Notes: generated by a model from the sequence alone, not told the origin. Numbered from the stretch's first letter, positions 9,327 through 17,866 are shown. The stretch: DNA of 64,000 nucleotides from an uncultured beta proteobacterium (GCA_903897925.1 CAIUDG010000080.1:100126-164125), one strand, 5' to 3'. Numbers and translations: made by a program.

Positions 9327-11018
9327 CTACATGCTGACGTAGGTCGGTCCGCCACCGCCTTCGGGCGTGACCCAGACAATATTTTGGCTTGGGTCCTTGA
9401 TGTCGCAGGTTTTGCAGTGCACGCAGTTTTGTGCATTGATTTGCAGGCGGTCGCTCTGGTCGTCGTTCTTGACGAATTCGTAGACCCCGGCCGGGCAGTA
9501 ACGCGCCTCCGGGCCGGCAAACTTGGCCAGGTTGACGTTGACCGGCACCGAGGCGTCTTTCAATGTCAGGTGGGCTGGCTGCTGCTCTTCGTGGTTGGTG
9601 TTGCTGAGGAACACGCTGGAAAGGCGGTCAAAGGTCAGCTTGCCATCCGGCTTGGGGTAGACGATGGGCTTGCATTCGGCCGCTGGCTTGAGGTAGGCGT
9701 GGTCGGGCTTGTTGCGGTGCAGGGTCCAGGGAATGTTGCCGCGCAGGGCGAACTGCTCAATGCCGTTCATGATGGTGGCCACGCGCAGACCCTTGCCGAA
9801 CCAGGCCTTGAAGTTGCGCGACTTGTTCAGTTCGGTGAACAGCCAGCTCTTTTCAAATGCTTCCGGATAAGCGCTGAGTTCGTCGTGCTGGCGCCCGGCC
9901 TGGAGGGCATCAAAGGCTGCTTCAGCGGCTTGCATGCCGGTCTTGATGGCAGCGTGGCTGCCCTTGATGCGGCTGACGTTGAGGAAGCCGGCGTCGCAGC
10001 CAATCAGTGCGCCACCTGGGAACACTGTCTTGGGCAGGGCCATCAGGCCGCCAGCGGTGATGGCGCGCGCGCCATAGGACAGGCGCTTGGCGGTGATTTC
10101 GCCCTTGGCGTTTTCGAAGTAGTAGCGAATGTTCGGGTGGGTTTTCCAGCGCTGGAATTCCTCGAACGGACTCAGATAGGGGTTGCTGTAGTTCAGACCG
10201 GTGACAAAGCCCAGGGCAATTTTGTTGTCTGCCATGTGGTACAGGAAACCGCCGCCATAGGTGTCGTTTTCCATCGGCCAGCCAGCGCTGTGCATGGCGA
10301 AGCCGGCCTGGTGGCGTGACGGGTCGATTTCCCAGAGTTCCTTGATGCCGATGCCGTAAGCCTGTGGGTCGCAGCCTGCGTCGAGCGCGAATTTGGCAAT
10401 CAGCTGTTTGCCCAGGTGGCCGCGTGCGCCTTCGGCAAAGATGGTGTATTTGCCGTGCAGCTCCATGCCGATCTGGAAGCTTTCCATTGGCTCGCCGTCC
10501 TTGCCAATGCCCATGTTGCCGGTGGCTACGCCCTTGACCGAGCCGTCTTCGTTGTAGAGCACTTCGGCTGCGGCAAAGCCGGGGAAGATTTCCACGCCCA
10601 TGCCTTCGGCCTGGGTGGCCAGCCATTGGGTGAGCTCGCCCAGGCTGATGATGTAGTTGCCGTGGTTTTGCACGCATTCGGGGAGCGTGAAATTGGGCAT
10701 GCGCAAGGCCGAGGTTTCGCTGAAGAACATCACGGCGTCGTCGGTGACGGGCTGGTTCAGCGGCGCGCCGAGGGCCTTCCAGTCGGGGATCAGTTCATTC
10801 AGGGCAATCGGGTCCATGATGGCGCCCGACAGAATGTGCGCGCCCGGGGCGGCACCTTTTTCCAGCACCACCACCGACACCTCATTGCCCTTGGCCGCAG
10901 CCAATTGCTTGAGTCGGATGGCAGCGGCCAGGCCACCGGGGCCGCCGCCGACGATGACGACGTCGTATTCCATCGCCTCGCGCGGGCCGTACTGGGCCAG
11001 AATTTCTTGATTGGTCAT
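9327..11018 (-). CDS. Electron transfer flavoprotein-ubiquinone oxidoreductase
   Basis: This 563-residue ETF-QO takes electrons from reduced ETF (fed by acyl-CoA and related dehydrogenases) and passes them to ubiquinone at the inner membrane. The FAD-binding Rossmann motif VVIVGGGPGGLAAA is near residue 20. The C-terminal 4Fe-4S ligands are the cysteine in YCPAG and the CVHCKTC cluster followed by DIKDPSQNI. The length matches the family. The start at 11018 is assumed; M16 just before the Rossmann motif is less likely because homologues usually carry a short N-terminal extension. It is divergent from the dehydrogenase at 11118. Confidence 0.95.
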   Translation of the reverse strand: MTNQEILAQYGPREAMEYDVVIVGGGPGGLAAAIRLKQLAAAKGNEVSVVVLEKGAAPGAHILSGAIMDPIALNELIPDWKALGAPLNQPVTDDAVMFFSETSALRMPNFTLPECVQNHGNYIISLGELTQWLATQAEGMGVEIFPGFAAAEVLYNEDGSVKGVATGNMGIGKDGEPMESFQIGMELHGKYTIFAEGARGHLGKQLIAKFALDAGCDPQAYGIGIKELWEIDPSRHQAGFAMHSAGWPMENDTYGGGFLYHMADNKIALGFVTGLNYSNPYLSPFEEFQRWKTHPNIRYYFENAKGEITAKRLSYGARAITAGGLMALPKTVFPGGALIGCDAGFLNVSRIKGSHAAIKTGMQAAEAAFDALQAGRQHDELSAYPEAFEKSWLFTELNKSRNFKAWFGKGLRVATIMNGIEQFALRGNIPWTLHRNKPDHAYLKPAAECKPIVYPKPDGKLTFDRLSSVFLSNTNHEEQQPAHLTLKDASVPVNVNLAKFAGPEARYCPAGVYEFVKNDDQSDRLQINAQNCVHCKTCDIKDPSQNIVWVTPEGGGGPTYVSM

Positions 11019-11117
11019 GGTGTATCTCGCTGGATAATGGCTGTGGATGGTCCCACAGCCGGGAATTTTATTCTGCTAATGCAGGCGTTTTTTTTGGACA
11101 ACTGGAGAATATTACAT

Positions 11118-11900
11118 ATGGCTTACAGCATTGATCTTTCCGGTCGGGTCGCCTTCATTACCGGCGCCAGCAGTGGCTTGGGCGCGCAGTTTGCCAAAAC
11201 GCTGGCGGCTGCCGGCGCGGCGGTGATTTTGGCGAGCCGCCGCATCGACAAGCTCAAGGACTTGCGCGCCACCATTGAGGGCGCGGGTGGTGACGCCCAT
11301 GTGGTGGAACTCGACGTGACCGACCAGGACTCGATCAAATCGGCGGTGGCACATGCCGAGACTGAAGTCGGCTCGATCGACATATTGGTCAATAACTCCG
11401 GCGTCAGCACCACACAGCGGATTCAGGACGTTAGCCAGGAAGATTACGACTACATCTTCAATACCAATGTGCGCGGCGCATTTTTTGTGGCGCAAGAGGT
11501 TGGCAAACGCATGCTGGCGCGCGCCAAGGGCTCGGCACCGGGCAGTTATACCGGCGGGCGCATTGTGAATGTGGCGTCGATGGCCGGCCTGCGCGTGCTG
11601 CCGCAAATAGGCGTTTACTGCATGAGCAAAGCCGCCGTGATCCAGATGACCAAGGCGATGGCGCTGGAGTGGGGCAAGTTTGGCATTAACGTGAATGCCT
11701 TGTGCCCCGGCTATATCGACACTGAAATCAACCACCACCACTGGCAGACCGAGGCCGGCCAGAAGCTGGTGCAGATGCTGCCGCGCAAGCGCGTCGGCCA
11801 GCCCAGCGATCTGGACGCCATGCTGGTGGCCCTGTGTTCCGATCAGAGCCATTTCATCAACGGTGCCGTGATTGCCGCAGACGACGGATTCGGCATCTAG
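11118..11900 (+). CDS. Short-chain dehydrogenase/reductase
   Basis: The 260-residue start at ATG 11118 is set by GGAG at 11104-11107 and by the N-terminal Rossmann fold. The longer open frame upstream is antisense to ETF-QO. The cofactor motif TGASSGLG (about residues 14-21), the NNSGV structural motif, and the catalytic serine plus YCMSK (Tyr-x-x-x-Lys) are all present. It reduces or oxidises an alcohol/ketone with NAD(P)H; SRR after the second strand suggests NADP preference. The neighbouring ETF-QO and second SDR suggest an acyl-CoA or branched-chain catabolic role, but the substrate is not known. Confidence 0.87.
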   Translation: MAYSIDLSGRVAFITGASSGLGAQFAKTLAAAGAAVILASRRIDKLKDLRATIEGAGGDAHVVELDVTDQDSIKSAVAHAETEVGSIDILVNNSGVSTTQRIQDVSQEDYDYIFNTNVRGAFFVAQEVGKRMLARAKGSAPGSYTGGRIVNVASMAGLRVLPQIGVYCMSKAAVIQMTKAMALEWGKFGINVNALCPGYIDTEINHHHWQTEAGQKLVQMLPRKRVGQPSDLDAMLVALCSDQSHFINGAVIAADDGFGI

Positions 11901-11906
11901 CCTGTA

Positions 11907-12665
<759 letters not shown>

Positions 12666-12688
12666 TGTTGAGCTCCTTTTGGTTTGGT

Positions 12689-12710
12689 TTGACGTTTACG
12701 TTAACGTCAA
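12689..12710. promoter_or_regulatory. Palindromic operator upstream of the acyl-CoA SDR, LiuR-like
   Basis: TTGACGTT, a 6-nt spacer (TACGTT) and AACGTCAA form an 8-bp perfect inverted repeat. The inner 16 bases TTTACGTTAACGTCAA closely resemble the site I remember for MerR-family LiuR regulators of branched-chain amino acid and fatty-acid catabolism. It lies 24-45 nt upstream of the gene starting at 12665, where a promoter-overlapping operator would be. The regulator itself is not in this window. Confidence 0.55.
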
Positions 12711-12770
12711 TTATGGCGCAACTTTTACGGCAAAAACTTACGCAGCTGGCAAGTACGCCAAATTCGGTGC

Positions 12771-12776
12771 TATAAT
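12771..12776 (+). promoter_or_regulatory. -10 element of the tRNA-Val gene
   Basis: A perfect TATAAT sits 15 nt before the tRNA. No convincing -35 hexamer is found at the usual spacing. Confidence 0.5.
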
Positions 12777-12791
12777 TCAAGGCTTCGATCT

Positions 12792-12868
12792 AGGCGCATA
12801 GCTCAGCTGGTTAGAGCACCACCTTGACATGGTGGGGGTCGTTGGTTCGAGTCCAATTGCGCCTACCA
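12792..12868 (+). tRNA. tRNA-Val (anticodon GAC)
   Basis: The acceptor stem AGGCGCA pairs with TGCGCCT and is followed by an encoded ACCA end. The D-loop region has AGCTCAGCTGGTTAGAGC. The anticodon stem CCACC/GGTGG encloses TTGACAT, so the anticodon is GAC (reads GUC, GUU). The T-arm TTGGTTCGAGTCCAA is canonical. Length is 77 nt including CCA. Confidence 0.97.
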
Positions 12869-12880
12869 AATTTGGTAATG

Positions 12881-12917
12881 AAAAAGCACCTTGCAGAAAT
12901 GCCAGGTGCTTTTTTTC
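12881..12917 (+). terminator. Intrinsic terminator after tRNA-Val
   Basis: AAAAAGCACCT and AGGTGCTTTTT form an 11-bp stem around a 12-nt loop, and the T-run continues to TTTTTTT. It begins 13 nt after the tRNA 3' end. Confidence 0.92.
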
Positions 12918-13132
12918 TGACTGTTTTGGCAGAAACGCCAGCTTCTCCAGGGTCCCGGCAGGGTCCCAGCAAGGGCCGCGTTAACGCTGCCGCACCAATG
13001 CTTGTGCGTGCGCATTGGTTGCATTGAACGGACATGCGTGTTCCCTGTTGGTGCCGGTCCGGCGCGCTGGTCTTCGCGCATCACATTGCGCCCGCAGGCG
13101 TTTGGTCAGGCGCGTTCTGCCTTCCCGCTGGA

Positions 13133-13285
13133 CTACCTTAGCTGCCGTTCAAAACGCGCGTCAAAGTGCTCGTGCTCATGGCCGCCGTGTCCGTCCCACC
13201 AGAGTGGCCGAATGGCGCAGCCGCTTAATACCGCCACCAACATGACCACGGCACCGACAAGACCTAGACGACGAATAAATAACAC
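13133..13285 (-). CDS. Small lipoprotein with histidine-rich tail
   Basis: A 50-residue protein starts at GTG 13285, seven bases after a clear AAGGAG. A basic N-terminus and a hydrophobic stretch lead to the lipobox AVLSGC, with lipidated Cys at residue 23. The mature part is only 28 residues and contains the histidine-rich run HGGHEHEH. A strong ribosome-binding site plus a lipobox make a chance frame unlikely. It would be attached to a membrane from the periplasmic side. The histidines hint at metal binding, which is inference only. Confidence 0.7.
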   Translation of the reverse strand: MLFIRRLGLVGAVVMLVAVLSGCAIRPLWWDGHGGHEHEHFDARFERQLR

Positions 13286-13402
13286 TGTGCGCTCCTTGGT
13301 GGAATGTTTCCACCTGGCTCTTTAACGCAGGGTGCGTGCATGCGCTGACTGGCGCGGCAGGGTTTCAGGTAACGCACTGGTAAAGCACTCACAACTGACA
13401 GC

Positions 13403-13444
13403 TTGTAACTTGTAGTTTGCAGCTTGCAGCTTGCAGCTTGCAGC
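13403..13444 (+). repeat. Heptamer tandem repeat (TTGCAGC family, six units)
   Basis: Six contiguous 7-nt units: TTGTAAC, TTGTAGT, then four exact TTGCAGC copies. They lie in a 314-nt non-coding gap (13286-13599) and run directly into an octamer repeat. Confidence 0.9.
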
Positions 13445-13483
13445 GCAGGGGAGCAGGGGAGCAGGGGAGCAGGGGAGCAGGGG
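13445..13483 (+). repeat. Octamer tandem repeat (GCAGGGGA, 4.9 units)
   Basis: Four exact copies of GCAGGGGA and a partial fifth follow the heptamer array without a gap. G-runs every 8 nt could form a four-tract quadruplex on the plus strand. No gene is visible elsewhere between 13286 and 13599. Confidence 0.9.
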
Positions 13484-13599
13484 CTCCGGCGTTGGGGTTG
13501 GCGCAGTGGCGCAGGGGGGCTGGCGGGAAGCTGGGGCGAGGATGCTGGGCGGCAGAAAATGCGCCGGCTGCAAAGCGACCGCCAAGCCTCCTAGGAGGC

Positions 13600-14292
13600 C
13601 TAATTGCAGCGCCACTGGGTGAACGCAGATTCCGGGCTGGACGCGGTGACCAGCACCATGAAACCGCCTTGTGGCCGCTGACTTACCAGCACGCCGTAAT
13701 CATCCAGCCCCTTTGCCGCGGCAAGTTTCGTCGCAGTCGCCCAGATGCTATCCAGGCTGCTGACGTTACTGTGCATTTCATTTTCCAAACGCTCGCGTAT
13801 ATCTGGCAGCAATCGCAGCAGGTGGATGTGCAACTGGTTCTGGCTGCGCAGCAGCCTGGGGTTGACGACCAATGCAATCTGCGCGGGTTCTATCCGACGA
13901 ATGGCAGCGTCCCAGGCAAATTGCCACAGGCCCTCGGGTCGTCGGGGATCTTCCACCCCGGTGACCGGATAGGTCGGCAATGCCAGGCCGTGCACGAAGC
14001 TGGAGGGGCAGCCACACATTTTGATGTCGCGAATGGCGGTGTACCGATCGTTCAGGGCCCAGACATCGGTGCTCTTTTTGCAGTCCAGTGCGGCCCCGCA
14101 GGCGGCATCGTTTCTTGGCACTCGGCACAGCGTGCAGTAGTTGGCGTGCGCCGGATCAACACAGTTGGATACGATGTCCAGCAAAATGTCGCTGCGCTCC
14201 AGCGCATGTGCCGGGGCATATAGCGCCAGCCCCAGCCCCAGCAGCACCATAGTGCTGAGTGCAAATTGCTTTAGCCGTTTTGAAGTTGCCAT
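13600..14292 (-). CDS. cdh: CDP-diacylglycerol pyrophosphatase (Cdh family)
   Basis: From the ATG at 14292 the protein has 230 residues. A hydrophobic signal/anchor (about 8-28) ends near APAHA. The HIT-like motif QLHIHLLRL carries the paired histidines, and the flanking segments LALPTYPVTGVEDPR and RSQNQLHIH...LPDIRERLENE line up with E. coli Cdh. It cleaves CDP-diacylglycerol to phosphatidate and CMP at the periplasmic face. The longer frame up to 14412 has no signal-like start and is not used. Several cysteines (for example CTLC and CGC) are not seen in the E. coli protein and may form disulfides. Confidence 0.8.
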   Translation of the reverse strand: MATSKRLKQFALSTMVLLGLGLALYAPAHALERSDILLDIVSNCVDPAHANYCTLCRVPRNDAACGAALDCKKSTDVWALNDRYTAIRDIKMCGCPSSFVHGLALPTYPVTGVEDPRRPEGLWQFAWDAAIRRIEPAQIALVVNPRLLRSQNQLHIHLLRLLPDIRERLENEMHSNVSSLDSIWATATKLAAAKGLDDYGVLVSQRPQGGFMVLVTASSPESAFTQWRCN

Positions 14293-14442
14293 AAACAGGG
14301 TTGAGCTGGTCGCGGTAGTCGCGCTAGGCGGGCAGGTCGGGCAAAGGCGCCATTGTCGGACAACTGTACCCGGCGCTGTGCCTGCGCGTGGCGGTCTGGC
14401 AGGTGTGTCCACCTGCCAGGGTCAGCGCGTAGCACGCAGCAT

Positions 14443-15687
14443 TCACTTGCCGAGCAACTTGGCGATGTGCTGCCACATGCGCTGCAGCAGACCGGCGCGT
14501 TCCACATCGGCCTGTGCGACCAGCGTGGTTTCGCCGATGGGCTTGCCGTTCGAGGTGGCGACTACCTTGCCGATCACCGCGCCCTTGGCGATCGGTGCCT
14601 CCAGGCCCGGAGTCAGTTCTACCGCGGTCTGCACTTGCTGGCCGCGTGGCACGGTCAGCAGCCATGGTGCGCCCAGCGTTGCAGCCACTGTGTCTGCCTT
14701 GCCATAGCTGACCTTGGCGGTGCCGACCACGGTGTTGGCTTGAATCGGGCTGACTTTCTCGAAGTTGCTGAAGCCCCAGCCTAGCAGTACCCGTGTTTCG
14801 TCAGCACGCGCCTGCGCGCTGTTGGTATTGAGGATTACGGTGATCAAGCGCATATCGCTGCGCTTGGAGGATGTCACCAGGCAGTAGCCGGCTTCTTCGG
14901 TGTGGCCGGTCTTCAGTCCGTCCACGGTGGGATCGGTGTAGAGCAGGGCGTTGCGGTTTCCTTGTTTGATGCCGTTGTACTTGAACTCGCGTTCGGCGTA
15001 GATCGGGTAATAGTCCACGCTGTCGTGGATGATGGCGCGCGCCAGAACGGCGAGGTCACGCGCAGAGGACTTGTGGTCCGGGTCGGGCAGGCCGGTCGGG
15101 TTCGCGAAATGCGTGTGGGTCATGCCCAGGCGCTGGGCTTCGGCATTCATCAGTTTGGCAAAGCCGGCTTCGGAGCCGGCCATGTGCTCGGCAATCGCCT
15201 TGGACGCGTCGTTGCCCGACTGGATGATGATGCCGCGCAGCAGGTCAATCACGGTGGCCTGGCTATTCAGCGGCAGGTACATGCACGACTCGGTGCTGGA
15301 ACCGCGGCACCAGGCATTCTCGCTGACCGAGACCAGATCGGTTTGCTTGAGTTTGCCGGAGCGCAGCGCCTGCTCGACCATGTAGCTGGTCATCATCTTG
15401 GTGAGTGACGCCGGCGGCAGGGATTCGTCAGCGTTGGCCGAGGCCAGTACCTCGCCGGAGTCGAAGTCCATCAACAGCCAGGCCTTGGCCGGCAGCGCCG
15501 GCGGGTTGGCCGCCATTGCGGTCTGCGCGGCAAGGGCAGGCAGGGCGTTCACGGCGGCTGCAGCCTTTTTGTGCGGCGCCGGCTTGCTGGCGTGGTGTGC
15601 CGCTGCGAAGGACGCCGAGCTGGGAGCCATGGTGCCAGCAGCGATTGCAAAGAGGACGGGGAAGATAGAGAGAGTCTTGGTGTTCAT
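14443..15687 (-). CDS. D-alanyl-D-alanine carboxypeptidase (PBP5/6 family)
   Basis: This 414-residue penicillin-binding protein trims the terminal D-Ala of peptidoglycan stem peptides in the periplasm. All three active-site motifs are present: SLTK (S94-K97), SGN (157-159) and KTG (259-261). A signal peptide (about 1-30) and an alanine/lysine-rich linker precede the catalytic domain. A beta-rich C-terminal domain and a short amphipathic end (MWQHIAKLLGK) suit membrane attachment as in DacA and DacC. It is downstream of the hairpin at 15840-15886. Confidence 0.93.
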   Translation of the reverse strand: MNTKTLSIFPVLFAIAAGTMAPSSASFAAAHHASKPAPHKKAAAAVNALPALAAQTAMAANPPALPAKAWLLMDFDSGEVLASANADESLPPASLTKMMTSYMVEQALRSGKLKQTDLVSVSENAWCRGSSTESCMYLPLNSQATVIDLLRGIIIQSGNDASKAIAEHMAGSEAGFAKLMNAEAQRLGMTHTHFANPTGLPDPDHKSSARDLAVLARAIIHDSVDYYPIYAEREFKYNGIKQGNRNALLYTDPTVDGLKTGHTEEAGYCLVTSSKRSDMRLITVILNTNSAQARADETRVLLGWGFSNFEKVSPIQANTVVGTAKVSYGKADTVAATLGAPWLLTVPRGQQVQTAVELTPGLEAPIAKGAVIGKVVATSNGKPIGETTLVAQADVERAGLLQRMWQHIAKLLGK

Positions 15688-16043
15688 GGCAATTTCGGGT
15701 AGAGCGCCAATTGTCGCGTATCGGCGTCGATTTTTTATTGCGAGGTGTTGCGGCCCAGGCTGGGCAGCCTTGGCTACCAGGCAGCTGCGGGTTTGCTTCG
15801 GACCGGGCTATTCGCGCGCCAAAGCGGTCAAATAATTGCAAGCTGCTTGCTATATGCTGCGCTTGGCAAGCCTGAGCAAGCAGCTTAAACCAAGGCGCTT
15901 TGCGGTATCTTCAGCGCCTTTGACCCAGGGCAATTACCGTTTGTTTCTGGAGGGTATCGTTGGCACGGTTTGCCGGATTTTCTCAGACCCGTAGTCGTTC
16001 TGAGACAAGCGCCACCTTATACGCCGCAGACGGACGGGAATAT
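15688..16043. other. 356-nt gap with one strong hairpin, no gene seen
   Basis: The gap lies between the carboxypeptidase start and the EAL fragment. Apart from the 12-bp hairpin at 15840-15886 I see no gene, and no clear promoter hexamers. Confidence 0.6.
15840..15886. repeat. Nested inverted repeat, 12-bp perfect stem
   Basis: AAGCTGCTTGCT (15840-15851) pairs perfectly with AGCAAGCAGCTT (15875-15886). The loop contains a second small hairpin, GCTTG-G-CAAGC. No T-run follows on either strand, so it is not a classical terminator. It may be a REP-like intergenic element. Confidence 0.7.
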
Positions 16044-16346
16044 ATGCATTCATCGGCTGATCAGACGACTTCCCAGGCGCCGCTCGATAGCGCCATTGCG
16101 GCGGAGTTTTTCTCCCGCTCAGCCTTGTATGCGGCTATCAACCTGGCGCACACCCTGAAACTCAAGGTGGTGGCGGAAGGGGTGGAAACTGAGGCGCAAC
16201 ATTACTTCCTGAATACCGTGCACCAGTGTGACCAATTCCAAGGCTACCTATTCAGTCGCCCGTTGCCGCTGGAAGCATTCGAGCAACTTCGCACCGAAGT
16301 GGCAGCAAAGCAGCGCAAGGCACAGGGTGTCAACAGCGCCATCTGA
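16044..16346 (+). pseudogene. C-terminal fragment of an EAL-domain protein
   Basis: About 70 codons match the last third of an EAL phosphodiesterase domain: AINLAHTLKLKVVAEGVETEAQ, then CDQFQGYLFSRPLPLEAFEQL. The first two thirds of the domain, including the EAL signature and most metal ligands, are missing. The 30 or so residues before the homology do not resemble any part of an EAL protein. The frame is open from 15960; the ATG at 16044 is the nearest sensible start. It cannot be catalytic. It ends tail-to-tail with the receiver-like gene at 16367. Confidence 0.75.
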
Positions 16347-16366
16347 TTTTTGCGGCAGCCTTGTTT

Positions 16367-16774
16367 TTATACCTTGACTGATAACAGATTGCGGAGCTGC
16401 TCTTGTGTCAATATGTCGTTGAAGATATGAACGCAATTCAAGCGGGCAATGTCGGTGGCATCTCTGGATACGCTCAAAATATTGGTGCATGGAGTGCCCA
16501 GCAGAATCAATTGCCCTGAAAAACCAAGATTAATCAACGCAGGAATCAATTCAATAACAGGTATGTCGGTCACCTTAACGTTATAAAATAGCGCCGCTAT
16601 TTTTCGGTCGCTAATAATCTTGAGTGCCAGGCTTGCACTGTCGCAAAAGACATTGTTTTTTATATCTAAAGCGTGCAGCTGCTCACTCATTGCAGCAACA
16701 CGGATACTGTCGTCGTCAACAATCAATATCGTGCCCTGGTTCGTGCCCTGGTGCTGGGGTAACTGGTGCATCAT
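16367..16774 (-). CDS. Degenerate response-regulator receiver domain protein
   Basis: The 135-residue protein is a single receiver fold. The first-strand acidic cluster is present (ILIVDDDS, residues 16-23), but the position of the phospho-accepting aspartate appears to be N65 (ALFYNVKV) and the conserved lysine near the end is not apparent. It is therefore probably a pseudo-receiver or a decaying relic. It has no output domain. The nearby EAL fragment suggests both may derive from one REC-EAL protein, though they now lie on opposite strands. Confidence 0.6.
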   Translation of the reverse strand: MMHQLPQHQGTNQGTILIVDDDSIRVAAMSEQLHALDIKNNVFCDSASLALKIISDRKIAALFYNVKVTDIPVIELIPALINLGFSGQLILLGTPCTNILSVSRDATDIARLNCVHIFNDILTQEQLRNLLSVKV

Positions 16775-16908
16775 GCGGTGGCTCTAGCGACGGTGCAGTC
16801 AAGCTTACAAGTTGTCGCAAGCGCCGGGAACTGGGTATTGACCTAGGTTGCTTGCGGGTAGACGCAGGTTTAAAGTCTGCACCAAAGGGCTGTTGGAGCC
16901 AATAGCAT

Positions 16909-17319
16909 ATGGAAAATACAGGTGCAGTGCTGAATCAGGAGCTGGATTACAACCATGAGGCGAAGCGCGCGCTTGCCCAGGCTACGCAAGCGCACAAGCA
17001 GTGGAAGACTATTTTTGAAAACTCCCTGAAACAGCAAATACCGATCGATGTGGACAGGGTTCGTCGAGACGACTGCTGTGGCCTGGGCAAATGGTTGCAT
17101 ACCAATGGGCAACGCTATTACGGCGCACTGCCCGAGTTCACTTTGTTGATCGAGAAACACCGCAGTTTTCACGAAGTTGCAGGCATTGTCGCCAATGTCA
17201 TCAATAGCCGACAACTGCCGAATCCGGACGGCATGTTGGGGGCGGGTTCGCAGTTCGCAGTGGCGTCGACCGAAGTGATTCTTGGTATTTACGCGCTGCA
17301 GCGTGTCATAGGACGCTGA
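16909..17319 (+). CDS. CZB-domain zinc-binding sensory protein
   Basis: The 136-residue protein is almost entirely a chemoreceptor zinc-binding (CZB) domain. The ligands are visible: H29 in HKQW, C57 in the DDCCGLGKWL motif, H84 and H88 in EKHRSFHEV. In known systems CZB domains are attached to chemoreceptors or diguanylate cyclases and sense zinc or oxidants such as HOCl. Here the domain stands alone, upstream of a free Hpt protein, so it may act on a separate receptor or kinase. It is cytoplasmic, with no signal or membrane span. Confidence 0.85.
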   Translation: MENTGAVLNQELDYNHEAKRALAQATQAHKQWKTIFENSLKQQIPIDVDRVRRDDCCGLGKWLHTNGQRYYGALPEFTLLIEKHRSFHEVAGIVANVINSRQLPNPDGMLGAGSQFAVASTEVILGIYALQRVIGR

Positions 17320-17345
17320 TTGATGGACGCGCCGGCGCTGGCGTA

Positions 17346-17367
17346 CCTAGGGAATCGCCCAGTTCAC
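17346..17367 (+). repeat. 22-nt intergenic motif, copy 1
   Basis: CCTAGGGAATCGCCCAGTTC followed by AC matches the sequence at 21954-21975 at 20 of 22 positions. Both copies lie just after a signalling gene and before the next one. Function unknown. Confidence 0.6.
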
Positions 17368-17385
17368 TGAATACGCATCCGGTTC

Positions 17386-17411
17386 TAAACTTTGCGCAGG
17401 ATTACCAATAA
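17386..17411 (+). promoter_or_regulatory. Possible sigma-28 (FliA) promoter for the Hpt gene
   Basis: TAAACTTT, a 10-nt spacer and ACCAATAA resemble the FliA consensus TAAAGTTT-N11-GCCGATAA. The spacer is one base short and two bases of the -10 element differ. It lies 28 nt before the start of the Hpt gene. Confidence 0.35.
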
Positions 17412-17438
17412 TCGTGTGGTGAACTTGAGGTCAAGCTC

Positions 17439-17849
17439 ATGTCAATGCTGTCAAGCGCGGTAGTACATCGCCAACCCTATGTGATTGATCATCTGCTGCG
17501 CTCCCTGTCTGGCAACCGGGTGGCGGCAAAGAAACTGGTGCGCATATTCTTGGATATGTACCCGGAAAAGATAGCGCTGTTTGACACGGCGCTGCAGGCG
17601 GCTGACTGGGTCACCCTGCGCCGCGTGGTGCACGACCTGCGTGGCACTTGTGCGATTGTCTCGGCTAGTTCCTGCCTGGTCTCTGCCGCCAAGCTGGAAA
17701 GCGCATTGCCAGAACATGTTTCCCCAGAACTTCTGCAGGAGTGCGCGTCTTTCAAGACCGCCCTGGCCGAGGTGGTGGCGGCACTGCAATTATTTTGGGC
17801 AGAGCCGACGGAATCTGTGCAGAGCGCTGCGGACGAAGCCAGTCCATGA
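17439..17849 (+). CDS. Stand-alone Hpt phosphotransfer protein
   Basis: The 136-residue helical protein carries the phosphotransfer histidine H65 in VVHDLRGTCAIVSASSC, the histidine-containing phosphotransfer signature. No other domain is present. Hpt proteins pass phosphoryl groups between receiver domains of hybrid kinases and final response regulators. Three hybrid kinases lie within 14 kb; the first (19458) lacks its own Hpt and would need an external one such as this. Its 3' end faces the NarL-type regulator at 17867, 17 nt away. Confidence 0.85.
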   Translation: MSMLSSAVVHRQPYVIDHLLRSLSGNRVAAKKLVRIFLDMYPEKIALFDTALQAADWVTLRRVVHDLRGTCAIVSASSCLVSAAKLESALPEHVSPELLQECASFKTALAEVVAALQLFWAEPTESVQSAADEASP

Positions 17850-17866
17850 TGCATGCACCACGGGGT

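Noticed and set aside
9026..9520. Protein-coding frames across the gcvT leader
   Set aside because: They overlap the glycine riboswitch, whose conserved RNA elements explain the sequence.
10416..11117. N-terminal extension of the SDR gene
   Set aside because: The extension is antisense to ETF-QO; the SDR fold and ribosome-binding site fix the start at 11118.
12918..13132. Short frames on both strands after the tRNA terminator
   Set aside because: They overlap each other, lack ribosome-binding sites and show no motif.
13403..13483. Repeat cluster as a CRISPR array
   Set aside because: The repeats are 7 and 8 nt long and contiguous, with no spacers and no cas genes.
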